A DNA stretch of 64,000 nt from Pseudoalteromonas sp. Z1A8 (GTDB taxonomy: Bacteria; Pseudomonadota; Gammaproteobacteria; Enterobacterales; Alteromonadaceae). The stretch spans positions 1-64,000 of the forward strand of contig NZ_WTLB01000002.1 of NCBI RefSeq assembly GCF_011378855.1, in the 5' to 3' direction. A model generated the notes under the pieces. The model made no database searches, was not told the origin of the DNA, and saw only the letters and a list, made by a program, of their open reading frames with translations. Numbering within the stretch: the stretch's first letter is position 1; every line of letters begins with the position of its first letter. The translations under genes and the position numbers were made by a program. This document shows, piece by piece, positions 29,461 through 39,745 of this stretch.

Positions 29461-31020
29461 TTATAAACCTTGCTCAGTAGCCATTTTTTTCGCAATTTGT
29501 GGGGCAGTCCAAAGTGATGGTAACAACACAAATGATACAGGTACGGCGGTTACTACAATAAACGACTGCAGTGCAGAAATACCACCTGAACCTATCGAAA
29601 TTAATATTGCTGCCATAACCCCCATCATAATGCCCCAAAACACTCTAACGGGTGTTTGCGGATGATCGTTACCCGTCATTACCATAGATACAGAGTAGGT
29701 CATGGAGTCACCCGTGGTTGCTACAAATATTGTGGTTAAAATTAAAAACAACACCGATATAACAAAGCCCATAGGCAGCTGCTCAGTAATGGCCAACAGT
29801 GCAGCGGGTAAATTTAAGCCCGCAAAGGGTTCTGAAATAACACCCGGGTTTGCTAACTCAAAAAATATACCAGAACCACCCACTATCGTAAACCAAAAAC
29901 AAGTAATAACAGGAGCAATTATTGAGATAAGCGTGATCATTTCGCGAATAGTACGGCCGCGTGAAATTCGTGCAACAAACATAGCCATTAAAGGTCCATA
30001 ACCTAAAAACCAGCCCCAAAAGAATACCGTCCACCAGTCTAACCAGGCGGTATCGGCACGAAAAGTGGCCATAGGAATAAAGTTATTAATATAAAGCCCA
30101 AACGAATGAATATAGCTATCAAAAATAAAAGCTGTAGGCCCCATCAGCAAAATAAACAGCATTAACGCTACGGCTAAAATTACATTAAAGCGACTGAGTA
30201 ATTGAATTCCTTTAGTGACGCCACTTACAGCAGATAGAGTATAAATTGCAATTAAACCAAATAAAATAGCCACTTGAGTGGTGTAAGTATCTGGAATACC
30301 AAATAGCTTTTCTAAACCAAAACTTACTTGCAACCCTAAAAAACCAATAGGGCCTACCGTGCCTGCTACTACAGCTATAACACAACACGAATCGACAATA
30401 GCACCAAATGCGCCTTTCATTACGCGATCGCCAAATACCGGATACAACAAAGTACGCGGCTTAAGCGGTAAACCTTTTTCGTAATGTAAATGCATATAAA
30501 CTATGCCAGTAAGGCTGCCTAAAATAGCCCAGGCTAAAAACCCCCAATGCATAAAGCTTTGCGCTAAAGCATTAAATGCAGCCTCTTTAGTGCCTGACTC
30601 ACCACCAAAAATTGGCGGCGGCGAAATAAAATGCGCCATGGGCTCAGCAGCAGCCCAAAACACCCCACCACCAGCAAGGAGTGTACACATAATAATGCTG
30701 ATCCACTTAAAGGTGGTAATCTCTGGCTTTTTTAAACCACCTAATACCACTTTTCCGGTACGTCCAAAGGCTAAAAACAACCCAATTATAAAGGTCGAAA
30801 GCAATAATATTTGCCAAAAGGCACCAAACGTCTTAGTAGAAAAAGCAAAGGCGGTATTGATCCAACTCGACATTAAATCAATATCATAAAGTGCTAGCAC
30901 AGCAAATAGCACAAGGATGCCACCACTGATTAAAAATACCGGTATATCAACCCCAGCCAAATACTTTATTGTAGATGAATGCTCATCCTCATGTTGTTTT
31001 GTTACTCCAGTAGTGCTCAT
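29461..31020 (-). CDS. BCCT-family transporter, divergent signature
   Basis: A 519-residue secondary transporter of the betaine/carnitine/choline family with about 12 membrane helices. The family signature ends with the classical ARISRGRTIRE. The preceding aromatic stretch reads WTVFFWGWFLGYGP instead of the usual tryptophan-rich box, so substrate preference may differ from glycine betaine. The short C-terminal tail lacks an obvious osmosensing extension. It is monocistronic and lies beside the pseudogene region. Confidence 0.9.
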   Translation of the reverse strand: MSTTGVTKQHEDEHSSTIKYLAGVDIPVFLISGGILVLFAVLALYDIDLMSSWINTAFAFSTKTFGAFWQILLLSTFIIGLFLAFGRTGKVVLGGLKKPEITTFKWISIIMCTLLAGGGVFWAAAEPMAHFISPPPIFGGESGTKEAAFNALAQSFMHWGFLAWAILGSLTGIVYMHLHYEKGLPLKPRTLLYPVFGDRVMKGAFGAIVDSCCVIAVVAGTVGPIGFLGLQVSFGLEKLFGIPDTYTTQVAILFGLIAIYTLSAVSGVTKGIQLLSRFNVILAVALMLFILLMGPTAFIFDSYIHSFGLYINNFIPMATFRADTAWLDWWTVFFWGWFLGYGPLMAMFVARISRGRTIREMITLISIIAPVITCFWFTIVGGSGIFFELANPGVISEPFAGLNLPAALLAITEQLPMGFVISVLFLILTTIFVATTGDSMTYSVSMVMTGNDHPQTPVRVFWGIMMGVMAAILISIGSGGISALQSFIVVTAVPVSFVLLPSLWTAPQIAKKMATEQGL

Positions 31021-31533
31021 TTATCGTCTCTTGATGGATTTTTAGTTACCGACATAGCGACATACCACAACACCCACCCTAAATACGAAATGAAGCGACG
31101 CGAATCAAAAGGTTAAATTATCTTTCGATCTTACTTTATTTCGAGTTTAGAAAATGCCATAACAAATATCTTAACTGCCAACTTGTAAATATTTTACCCT
31201 TTTCAGCCACCTAATCCAACGGTACTCTAATTATTAATAGTGAATTTACACAATAGTAAAGCCTTGCTTACAGCTATTTTTAATAATAAACAAATATAAA
31301 ACAACAATTTTGAAGGGGTTAGGAAAACAGAAATAGCAATATAAATAAAGAGATGGAAAGTACAGCGATAGAACAAGATACATAAGGCTAAGTATATTAA
31401 TAGTCAAATGCATCATTAATCTCGCAATATATTTAATATGTATTGATAGTATTTTTGTAAAAATAACGAAGATAATATTTTGGGTAAATTTATTGATAGT
31501 TTCTAAATTATTAGCAACGCGTATAACACACAT
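31021..31533. other. AT-rich intergenic region upstream of the BCCT gene
   Basis: About 510 nt without a credible gene. A 95-codon leftward frame at 31246-31533 is low-complexity and hydrophobic and is probably chance. The promoter of the BCCT gene should lie near 31021-31200. Confidence 0.5.
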
Positions 31534-31560
31534 AAAAAAAGCGCTTAATAAGCGCTCTAT
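31534..31560 (-). terminator. Terminator of the YkgJ-like gene
   Basis: The stem AGCGCTT/AAGCGCT with loop AAT (31540-31556) is followed by seven T on the reverse strand, just past the stop at 31581. Confidence 0.85.
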
Positions 31561-31580
31561 TACTTTAATAAATACGATAC

Positions 31581-31937
31581 TTACACTAATACTTGACGCG
31601 TGTTTGCTATAAAGTGATGTACTTCGCGCTCAATTTTAGGGTCAACAGGCTCATCTGGTCGACGATCATTCGGACAAGGCATTTTTGGCGTAGTACCAAA
31701 TAAGCGACAAATTAATGGGCGCTCGTCATATACAGTGCAGCCATTGGGGCCAAGATGCACACAATTGAACTCGTTTAACGCCGCTTCATGCTCCGCATCT
31801 GTTTTTACCGGTAAGCGCGACATTTCCTCTGAAGATGTTGTTACTGGCCCGCAGCAGTCGTGGCATCCTTTTACGCATTCAAACGCTGGAATATTAGCGC
31901 GCAATCGTAAAATTACTTCCTGATTTTTGTACATCAC
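31581..31937 (-). CDS. YkgJ-family cysteine-cluster protein
   Basis: A 118-residue protein with the conserved cysteine pattern of YkgJ/UPF0153 proteins: CVKGCHDCCG at the N-terminus, CVHLGPNGCTVYDERPLIC in the centre and a final Cys in MPCPNDRR. The family is thought to bind zinc or an iron-sulphur cluster. Its function is unknown. Monocistronic with its own terminator. Confidence 0.9.
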   Translation of the reverse strand: MMYKNQEVILRLRANIPAFECVKGCHDCCGPVTTSSEEMSRLPVKTDAEHEAALNEFNCVHLGPNGCTVYDERPLICRLFGTTPKMPCPNDRRPDEPVDPKIEREVHHFIANTRQVLV

Positions 31938-32185
31938 TATTTATACCCTTTATTTTTGCAACGCACTGACGCGGCAACTTTACTAATTTCTCCACAATGC
32001 ATCAAAACGATGCCTAAGCCTAGAGTGGCTAGATCAGCTATAGTACGCTTTGCACTGCCCAAAAATCAAGCTAAGTTAGCGTTTAATTACGCCATAGTGC
32101 TAATATATACAGCTTGCAAACTAATTGTCGCTTATTAAGCTGGGAGGAGAAAATAGTAAACTGGCCGTTGTTATTATTTAACTTA
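31938..32185. other. Intergenic region upstream of the cysZ duplication unit
   Basis: About 250 nt between the divergent YkgJ-like gene and the start of the region shared with the cysZ pseudogene. It should contain both promoters. I see no gene or clear regulatory motif. Confidence 0.4.
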
Positions 32186-32268
32186 AACACTTTGTTACCT
32201 AAAAATACTGTTTAAAATTACTCAGCTATTTATACTGTCACTAATGGTGAATATTTTTTGAGGTTACA

Positions 32269-32997
32269 GTGCAGATCACACAAGGTATGGAATATTTTTT
32301 TTCAGGATTTAAATTAATTAGCCAAAAGGGGTTAAAGCGTTTTGTACTTATCCCGCTTTTAATTAATATTTTGCTATTTGGTAGTTCGTTGTTTTTCTTA
32401 TTTGGATGGTTAAGTGATAGCTTTAGCTATATCAATAACATGCTACCAGAGTGGTTAAGCTGGCTTGAATGGCTAATGTGGCCAATTGCAGTATTAGTCG
32501 TGCTATTTAGCTATAGTATGCTCTTTACAGTCATCACTAATTTTATTGCAGCCCCCTTTAATGCTTTATTAAGCGAAAAAGTTGAGCTTTATTTAACGGG
32601 TCAAAAAATTAATGATGACGGTTTTGCCGATTTATTAAAAGATGTGCCTAGAATGCTTGGCCGTGAGTGGACAAAATTATGTTATTACCTTCCTCGCGCA
32701 ATTGGCTTTTTCATACTACTTTGGGTTTTACCTGTCATAGGCCAAATATTATGGGTTTTGTTTACCTGTTGGATGTACGCGGTGCAGTATGAAGACTATG
32801 CGTTTGATAACCATAAAATTAGCTTTAAGCAGATGAAAGACGATTTAAAATCTAAGCAAGGTTTATCATACGGGTTTGGTTTTGCCGTAATGCTACTAAC
32901 CGCAATCCCGTTTATAAACTTAATAGTTATGCCTGTAGCTGTATGCGGTGCAACGCGTTTATGGGTTGATAATTACAGGCCTAAATACAGAAGTTAA
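32269..32997 (+). CDS. cysZ: Sulfate transporter CysZ
   Basis: An inner-membrane protein that mediates sulfate uptake for cysteine synthesis. The 242 residues have hydrophobic helices at about 25-45, 65-90, 145-175 and 205-225, and the family features TNFIAAPFNALL, LGREWTKL and YAFDNHKISF. The start is GTG at 32269 with GAGG 5 nt upstream. A decayed duplicate including about 80 nt of upstream DNA lies at 27784-28700. This copy is intact and ends at a strong terminator. Confidence 0.95.
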   Translation: MQITQGMEYFFSGFKLISQKGLKRFVLIPLLINILLFGSSLFFLFGWLSDSFSYINNMLPEWLSWLEWLMWPIAVLVVLFSYSMLFTVITNFIAAPFNALLSEKVELYLTGQKINDDGFADLLKDVPRMLGREWTKLCYYLPRAIGFFILLWVLPVIGQILWVLFTCWMYAVQYEDYAFDNHKISFKQMKDDLKSKQGLSYGFGFAVMLLTAIPFINLIVMPVAVCGATRLWVDNYRPKYRS

Positions 32998-33001
32998 AAG
33001 T

Positions 33002-33028
33002 AAAAATGGGTCCAGCGACCCATTTTTG
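33002..33028. terminator. Bidirectional terminator between cysZ and rlmM
   Basis: The perfect stem AAAAATGGGTC/GACCCATTTTT with loop CAGC serves the convergent cysZ (rightward) and rlmM (leftward) transcripts. Confidence 0.9.
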
Positions 33029-33044
33029 TTACCACATGAAAATG

Positions 33045-34130
33045 CTAGCTATACAAATTTTGTGGCACTTTAGTAACGTTTAAATGAACGGTTATTTCCT
33101 CACGATCATGATATAGATGCTTAGCTTGTAACTCGTAATTAATACCATGTTTCTCAAGCTCTTTTCTGATCATCGAAAGGCATTCATAAACACTATCAAA
33201 GCGCTTTTTCATAGGCAGCTTTAAGTTAAATATAAACTCTTTTGCGTATGCATTTACTGCCCAGTCAATCATTAGCGTCGTCACTTTGGTTGGTTTTTCT
33301 ACCATATCGCACACTAACCAAGTAATATTTCTTTTTTCTGGGCGATATTTAAAACCGTCGACTCTAAAGTGTTTAACTTGCCCGGTTTGCATTAAATCGT
33401 CGTTCATTGGGCCATTATCAATAGCGCTTACAAACATACCTCGGCGTACAAGCTGATAAGTCCACCCACCTGGGCATGCGCCTAAATCAACACTGCGCAT
33501 ACCTGCAGCCACGCGTGATTCACGTTGTTGCTCAGGAATAAATACATTAAATGCTTCATCTAATTTTAACGTTGAACGACTCGGCGCATCGCTTGGCATA
33601 CGAAGGCGTAAAATACCCATAAAAAATGGAGAGTTATTAAAGCTATACGAGTAACCCACATAAGCCGTATTGTTTGTTAAAAACATAACATGCATTACTG
33701 GGCGGTTTGCTTTTGGCTCACGCAGTACAGTATTTTGTTTTTCGAGAGCTTTTTTAAGCGGTGTTGAGATTTTTTTACAGAACGTTAAAAGCTCTTTACC
33801 TTCATTTGTGTCTGGCGTTTCTACGCGTAGCTCTGAGCATAATGTAAAGCCTTTAGCAGCTTCGACTACTGCGCTTACACGGTCTTCCACTGGCATATTT
33901 TCGAGTAATGTACCGGCAAACCATTGGCGTGCAAACACCATGTTTTTAAAATCGACCTTTTTGATTATTTCGTCGCTGTGATGCGCTTCAAAACATTCGT
34001 AAACAACATAACCTGTATTTGGTTTTGCTTTTACATACCCTGCAAAACCTTGCTCTGCAGCATGAAACGTTATTTCAGCAGCGGCATCGTTTTCAAAACC
34101 ACTACGACAAAAAATCACAACACTAGACAT
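33045..34130 (-). CDS. rlmM: 23S rRNA C2498 2'-O-methyltransferase RlmM
   Basis: SAM-dependent ribose methylation of C2498 in the peptidyl-transferase region. The 361 residues include an N-terminal THUMP-like region and the Rossmann domain with the SAM motif VDLGACPGGWTYQL. The K-D-K-E type catalytic residues are visible around CDMVEKP, FNLKLPMKK and REEITVHL. With DUF423 and gcvA it follows the E. coli order gcvA-ygdD-rlmM. Confidence 0.96.
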   Translation of the reverse strand: MSSVVIFCRSGFENDAAAEITFHAAEQGFAGYVKAKPNTGYVVYECFEAHHSDEIIKKVDFKNMVFARQWFAGTLLENMPVEDRVSAVVEAAKGFTLCSELRVETPDTNEGKELLTFCKKISTPLKKALEKQNTVLREPKANRPVMHVMFLTNNTAYVGYSYSFNNSPFFMGILRLRMPSDAPSRSTLKLDEAFNVFIPEQQRESRVAAGMRSVDLGACPGGWTYQLVRRGMFVSAIDNGPMNDDLMQTGQVKHFRVDGFKYRPEKRNITWLVCDMVEKPTKVTTLMIDWAVNAYAKEFIFNLKLPMKKRFDSVYECLSMIRKELEKHGINYELQAKHLYHDREEITVHLNVTKVPQNLYS

Positions 34131-34147
34131 ATTAACCCTTAAACTCT

Positions 34148-34516
34148 TTAAAACTTAAATCGTGCAACTTGCACTAAAATAACAATCCAACCAATAATAA
34201 AGCACAACCCACCAAGTGGTGTTATCGGCCCTAGCCACTTCATTCCTGTTAGAGCGAGTAAATATAAACTGCCACTAAAAAGTAGTGTGCCCGTTATAAA
34301 AAAGCCACCAGCCCAACTTAGGTTTATGCCCCATTTAATTAAAATAGCCACCGCAATCAATGCAAGTCCATGCACCATCTGATACTCAGCAGCTGTTTTA
34401 AAAACCCCTAATGAATACTCCGATAAACGGCTTTTTAAACCATGGGCAGCAAATGCACCTAACATAACCGAAAGCATACAAAAAATACTGCCGGCCATTA
34501 AAAATAATTTTATCAT
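34148..34516 (-). CDS. DUF423 (YgdD-like) membrane protein
   Basis: A 122-residue protein with four membrane helices and family motifs GAFAAHGLKSRL, YQMVHGLALI and LFSGSLYLLALTG. Function unknown. It sits between gcvA and rlmM as in E. coli, except that a hydrolase gene intervenes here. Confidence 0.93.
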   Translation of the reverse strand: MIKLFLMAGSIFCMLSVMLGAFAAHGLKSRLSEYSLGVFKTAAEYQMVHGLALIAVAILIKWGINLSWAGGFFITGTLLFSGSLYLLALTGMKWLGPITPLGGLCFIIGWIVILVQVARFKF

Positions 34517-34535
34517 TTAACCTCCTAATCGAGTT

Positions 34536-35171
34536 TTAACACTTCTCAATTTGTTGCTTAATAAATTCAACAGCCCTTAATGCCGCTGTTTCTCTATTTT
34601 GCAGTTCAGTTACACCACTTTTTTTACGCGGCTTTAATGAGTGATCGCCATCAGTTAGCCATGTAAGCAAAGGCTGCTTTGGCATTTGCATAGTAAGCAG
34701 TTCTTCACGCGTACCAAATGTATCTCGCTCGCCCTGTAATACTAAAAAAGGACAAATAATATCAGCAAAATGGTCGGTGCGTAGTTTTTCTGGCTTACCC
34801 GGCGGATGAAATGGATACCCAAATGCAACAACACCTTTAACGGGCTGCTCAGTGGTACATGCGAGCATTGATGCCATGCGACCGCCCATCGATTTACCGC
34901 CTATAAATAAGGGTAAATCTGGCTGAGCATTCGTTAGCACTTGTTCATAATAAATAAGTAGTTTTGGCGCTCGTTCAGGCGGCCTGCGTTTATTGGTTTG
35001 TTTAGCAATTTGCATATATTCAAAATCAAATAAACCAACATCAACACCTTGCTCGCTTATTAATTTTGCCATGTGTTGCATAAAGTCAGAATAGCTACCG
35101 GCGCCTGCCCCATGCGCAAATATAAACTGTGCAATTGCAGGTCGTGCCGTGCTTTTAAACCATTCAATCAT
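34536..35171 (-). CDS. Alpha/beta hydrolase, KANL3/Tex30-like
   Basis: A 211-residue soluble hydrolase. The oxyanion region is FAHGAGAGS, the nucleophile elbow GGKSMGG (S94), and the likely acid and histidine lie in GERDTFGT and DGDHSLKP. This matches the small dienelactone-hydrolase/KANL3-Tex30 group. The substrate is unknown. It begins 2 nt after gcvA, so it is cotranscribed, and it is an insertion relative to the E. coli gcvA-ygdD-rlmM order. Confidence 0.88.
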   Translation of the reverse strand: MIEWFKSTARPAIAQFIFAHGAGAGSYSDFMQHMAKLISEQGVDVGLFDFEYMQIAKQTNKRRPPERAPKLLIYYEQVLTNAQPDLPLFIGGKSMGGRMASMLACTTEQPVKGVVAFGYPFHPPGKPEKLRTDHFADIICPFLVLQGERDTFGTREELLTMQMPKQPLLTWLTDGDHSLKPRKKSGVTELQNRETAALRAVEFIKQQIEKC

Positions 35172-35173
35172 TA

Positions 35174-36085
35174 TTAATACTCATATTCCTGCTCATGCTC
35201 TACTAAGCTCAACATCCACTCTTTAAACGAGACTATTTTGCCAAGCTCTGTTTGCGATTCACGTAGCACTAAATAATACGCATTTTTACTCTCTAAACTG
35301 TGATTAAATGGGATAACCAAACGCCCTGCATCTATGTCAGGTTTAGCTAAAACACTATTACCTATTGCCACACCTTGCCCGTGTACTGCAGCTTGAAGCA
35401 CCATAGATGAGTGACTAAATATAGGACCTTGGTTAACTTGAACATTACGCACACCTGCGGTTTTCATCCATGTTTTCCAGTTTTTACGTGTCGTGTCGTG
35501 CAATAGAGTGTGATGCGCTAAATCACTAGGTTGATCAAGCGGCTTTGGCCCGCTTAACAACATAGGGCTACAAAGTGGTACTAAGTATTCGGTATGAAGT
35601 TTATATGCCTGAACACCATTCCAATGGCCTCGGCCATAGTAAATAGCAACGTCTACGTCATCAGTCAGTGAATTTTCATCTTGGTCTTGCGCTTTTATTC
35701 GTACGTCTATTTCTGGATGCAACTCATTAAATAAACTCAAACGAGGCACTAACCACTGAATAGCAAAGCTTGGCGTTAAACTTACTGTTAGTGAGCCTTT
35801 AGCACCACGCGCTAATAGCTTTTCAGTTGCATCAATAAGCTGAGTGAAAATCTCTTTAATATCTAAAAAATAGCCTTGGCCTTCTTCAGTTAATAGTAAA
35901 GAGCGATTTTTACGTAAAAACAACTTCAAACCTAAATGCTCTTCAAGTGTTTTTATTTGATGACTCACTGCCGCCTGCGTTACATAAAGCTCTTCTGCTG
36001 CTTTTGTAAAACTTAAATGACGCGCAGCCGCTTCAAAGGCTTTTAATGCGTTTAATGGAGGTACTCGTCTTGACATAATAACCAA
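35174..36085 (-). CDS. gcvA: LysR-type regulator GcvA
   Basis: Glycine cleavage system regulator. The N-terminal winged helix-turn-helix (PPLNALKAFEAAARHLSFTK, about 8-65) and the effector domain align closely with E. coli GcvA, including KNRSLLLTEEGQGYFLDIKEIF and GPIFSHSSMVLQAA. A start at the internal ATG (36076, MSRRVPP) matches E. coli better than the upstream MVIMSRR. The glycine cleavage genes themselves are not in the window. Confidence 0.92.
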   Translation of the reverse strand: MVIMSRRVPPLNALKAFEAAARHLSFTKAAEELYVTQAAVSHQIKTLEEHLGLKLFLRKNRSLLLTEEGQGYFLDIKEIFTQLIDATEKLLARGAKGSLTVSLTPSFAIQWLVPRLSLFNELHPEIDVRIKAQDQDENSLTDDVDVAIYYGRGHWNGVQAYKLHTEYLVPLCSPMLLSGPKPLDQPSDLAHHTLLHDTTRKNWKTWMKTAGVRNVQVNQGPIFSHSSMVLQAAVHGQGVAIGNSVLAKPDIDAGRLVIPFNHSLESKNAYYLVLRESQTELGKIVSFKEWMLSLVEHEQEYEY

Positions 36086-36153
36086 GCTTAGAATTAGTTT
36101 TTCTTATGCGTGAGATTATATACATCATATAAGTTTGTGTATATTAAAGGCAT

Positions 36154-36180
36154 AAAAAAAGCGACTTAAGTCGCTTTTTA
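36154..36180 (-). terminator. Terminator of the kdsA transcript
   Basis: The palindrome AAAAAGCGACTT/AAGTCGCTTTTT lies just beyond the kdsA stop. On the reverse strand it is followed by T residues. Confidence 0.85.
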
Positions 36181-36197
36181 ATAAACATTATGCTGAG

Positions 36198-37052
<855 letters not shown>

Positions 37053-37061
37053 TTAAATTCC

Positions 37062-38315
37062 TTACGGTGCAACTGCTTGCATCATTAATCCACAAATATA
37101 AGCCATATAAGTGCCCACGCCGTAACCTAATACAGCTAACAGAACACCAACAGGCGCTAATGACGGATGAAACGCAGATGCTACAACAGGTGCAGATGCT
37201 GCGCCGCCCACATTAGCCTGAGAGCCTACGGCCATATAAAATAACGGTGCTTTAATAAGTTTAGCTACTATTAACATTATGCTTGCATGCACTAGCATCC
37301 AAATTGCGCCAACTAAAAATAACCCTGGGTTATTAAAAATAGCGGTTACGTTCATGTGCAAACCAATTGATGCAACTAAAATATACAAAAAGCTAGAGGC
37401 TACTTTAGAAGCGCCAAACGCTTCTATTTGCCTTACTTTAGTAAACGATAAGCCTATACCTATCGTTGTTGATATAACTATTAGCCAAAAGAACTTACTG
37501 TTTAAGCTGTATTCTTTTGCCCACTCATAGGTAGTGCCAAAGTACGGGCCTAAAAAGTCAGCGCAAAAATGCGCTAAACCGGTTATACCAAATGCAATTG
37601 CAAGCAACATCATGTAATCGTTAAGTGTAGGTATACGTGCATGTTCTGCGTGATAGGCTTCAACACGTTTTTTTAAATCTTCAATTGCGCTTGTATCGGC
37701 ACCAGTAGCAGCATCAATTTTTTTATGATTTGCTGCCATTAACAATAAAACAGCCATCCAAATATTAGCGACAATTACATCTACTGTAATCATTACAGAA
37801 AATATATCACCGCCAACTTCAAACATTTCTTTCATTGATGCTTGATTAGCACCGCCGCCAATCCAGCTACCCGCAACAGTTGTCATACCGCGCCATACTG
37901 CATCAGGTCCATGCCCGCCAACAATACTTGGATCAAATGCACTCACTACTAAAATAGCTAATGGTCCGCCAATAACAATCCCGAGTGTACCCACTAAAAA
38001 CATAATAAGTGCTTTAGGGCCTAAGTTAATAATGGCTTTTAAATCAATACTTATTGTAAGAAGTATTAAACAGGCAGGCAGTAAATAGCGCGAAGCCACA
38101 TAGTAAACATTAGATTTATTACCATCTACAATACCAAAAGTATTTAATAACGAGGGTAAAAAGTAACACAGTAGTAAAGCTGGTACGTATTTGTAAAATC
38201 GTTTTAAAGCTGGACGCTCACTGTTTGAAGTTTTAAAAATAAACCCCAAAATAACAGCAAGTAAACCAAGCACAACGGCATCATTAGTAATTAATGCACT
38301 TTGAGTTTCAACCAT
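37062..38315 (-). CDS. DUF819-family membrane protein
   Basis: A 417-residue polytopic protein with about ten helices and Gly/Ala-rich motifs (GGGANQASMKEMF, SQANVGGAASAPVVA) characteristic of DUF819/YjcL proteins. These are distantly related to sodium-coupled transporters and their substrates are unknown. The gene lies between sirB1 and kdsA in the same leftward run. Confidence 0.9.
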   Translation of the reverse strand: MVETQSALITNDAVVLGLLAVILGFIFKTSNSERPALKRFYKYVPALLLCYFLPSLLNTFGIVDGNKSNVYYVASRYLLPACLILLTISIDLKAIINLGPKALIMFLVGTLGIVIGGPLAILVVSAFDPSIVGGHGPDAVWRGMTTVAGSWIGGGANQASMKEMFEVGGDIFSVMITVDVIVANIWMAVLLLMAANHKKIDAATGADTSAIEDLKKRVEAYHAEHARIPTLNDYMMLLAIAFGITGLAHFCADFLGPYFGTTYEWAKEYSLNSKFFWLIVISTTIGIGLSFTKVRQIEAFGASKVASSFLYILVASIGLHMNVTAIFNNPGLFLVGAIWMLVHASIMLIVAKLIKAPLFYMAVGSQANVGGAASAPVVASAFHPSLAPVGVLLAVLGYGVGTYMAYICGLMMQAVAP

Positions 38316-38329
38316 AATTATTCCTATTC

Positions 38330-39157
38330 TTAATGGTGCGTTTTATTATTATCTTCTAGTTCTTCAATTTGGTGCTGAATTATCTCTATTGCAGGATCAT
38401 CCGGACACTCATCTACAAAAAACTGTAAATCATCACGTGCCATTTTAGGGCAACCGAGCTGATTTAATAAGTAACCTCTGTCGCGTCTCTCATACGGGTC
38501 GTCGCCTATTAGCTCCATTAGCATCTCTACACAGGTTAAAGCGTGACCAAATTTGTTTTCGCTAATGAAAGACCATTTTTGCTGAGCTAAAAATAGCTTA
38601 TATACTTCATCATCAAAAATGAGTTCGAGTGGCTCTTGCTCTTGGCCATCATCTTCGTCTGCATTTTCAGGGATGATATACCAGCTTTGTTGTCCACTAC
38701 TTGGCTCTATTATGTAACCTTCTTCATCACTAATCGCCACATGTACGCCAACATCACCTTGTGTAAGACTAAGATTCGCGTCAAAGTTAGCTTGCTGTAA
38801 AAAGTGACAAAGTATAACTGCCAGTGTTGTAGGTGAACCACTGCGCATAGAAAGTGTATAGCTTAGTGTATTTAATTTATATTCAGGCACTTTTAAGCCT
38901 GAGGCACTAAATAGCCAATCGCTGTAAAACATATCTAATAATTTTTCGAGACGATCGTGCTCATCACTCACTTTTAAACACAGCGCTGAAATTTGCTGTT
39001 CAAAGTCAGTTAAAGTTTCATAACATGGTGTTAAATCTATCTGAGGGTCCCATTTTGACTCTGCTTTAATACAGCGATAAATCGCTGGAGGTGTAAATTC
39101 ATCGTAAGCATCATCAAGATAAGATTCATCGTGTTCGTCAAACCCGAGGGTAGTCAT
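38330..39157 (-). CDS. SirB1-family protein
   Basis: A 275-residue soluble protein with a transglutaminase-like region (SGSPTTLAVILCHFLQQA) and C-terminal TPR-like repeats (YERRDRGYLLNQLGCPKMA), as in SirB1/YchA. Biochemical role unknown. The genomic place downstream of prmC and before kdsA is conserved in gammaproteobacteria. Confidence 0.93.
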   Translation of the reverse strand: MTTLGFDEHDESYLDDAYDEFTPPAIYRCIKAESKWDPQIDLTPCYETLTDFEQQISALCLKVSDEHDRLEKLLDMFYSDWLFSASGLKVPEYKLNTLSYTLSMRSGSPTTLAVILCHFLQQANFDANLSLTQGDVGVHVAISDEEGYIIEPSSGQQSWYIIPENADEDDGQEQEPLELIFDDEVYKLFLAQQKWSFISENKFGHALTCVEMLMELIGDDPYERRDRGYLLNQLGCPKMARDDLQFFVDECPDDPAIEIIQHQIEELEDNNKTHH

Positions 39158-39257
39158 TAATACTGCAACATTTTAGAAAACGAAAGCGTAGTTTACCTAA
39201 CTTTAAAGCTATATACCAATATAGAGATGTTTTTGAATATTTTCTGGAAGGGAGTCG

Positions 39258-39293
39258 TATTTGAGCTTCACAAAGAATTATAAAGCTCAAATA
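39258..39293. repeat. 11-bp inverted repeat between sirB2 and sirB1
   Basis: TATTTGAGCTT (39258-39268) and AAGCTCAAATA (39283-39293) form a perfect stem with a 14-nt loop downstream of sirB2. It lacks a T run, so it may be an RNA-stabilising or weak termination hairpin. Confidence 0.5.
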
Positions 39294-39305
39294 GTTAGAT
39301 ATTAC

Positions 39306-39680
39306 TTAAAGCAAAAAAGCTGATTTAGACGTCGCCAAATAGCCTATAGCCAAAATAACAGCGGTATTAACTAAAACGTAAGCAACTTTAGCCGTCATTT
39401 TAGTTTGTCTGGCGCTTTTAGCCCCAATACCAATATATATAATCACTAAAACTATTTTTTCTAATAGCCAATATTGTTCAAACGGGTTTATTTTTGCCAT
39501 AAATATAAGCGTAAGTGCAGACACTAACAACAACGTATCTATGCTGTGACTGCCAATCATTACCACTTTATTTTTCGCTAATTTACCACTACCCATTCGC
39601 GAAAATGCGCGAACATAAAATAAAATCACACTTAACATCGCAATTGCCATGTGTGAGTGCTTTACTGCTAAATAATCCAT
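39306..39680 (-). CDS. SirB2-family membrane protein
   Basis: A 124-residue protein with four hydrophobic helices, beginning MDYLAVKHSHMAIAMLSV, matching SirB2/YchQ. Function unknown. It is encoded between the DUF3369 regulator and sirB1. Confidence 0.9.
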   Translation of the reverse strand: MDYLAVKHSHMAIAMLSVILFYVRAFSRMGSGKLAKNKVVMIGSHSIDTLLLVSALTLIFMAKINPFEQYWLLEKIVLVIIYIGIGAKSARQTKMTAKVAYVLVNTAVILAIGYLATSKSAFLL

Positions 39681-39745
39681 ATGCCCCTGTACTTCTGTTT
39701 TATAAAAATCTAATCAGGAAAACGGTTAAAAACCGCCTCTACTTA

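Noticed and set aside
31246-31533. 95-codon leftward frame
   Set aside because: Low-complexity, very AT-rich, hydrophobic sequence without a ribosome binding site or homology pattern, in an intergenic region.
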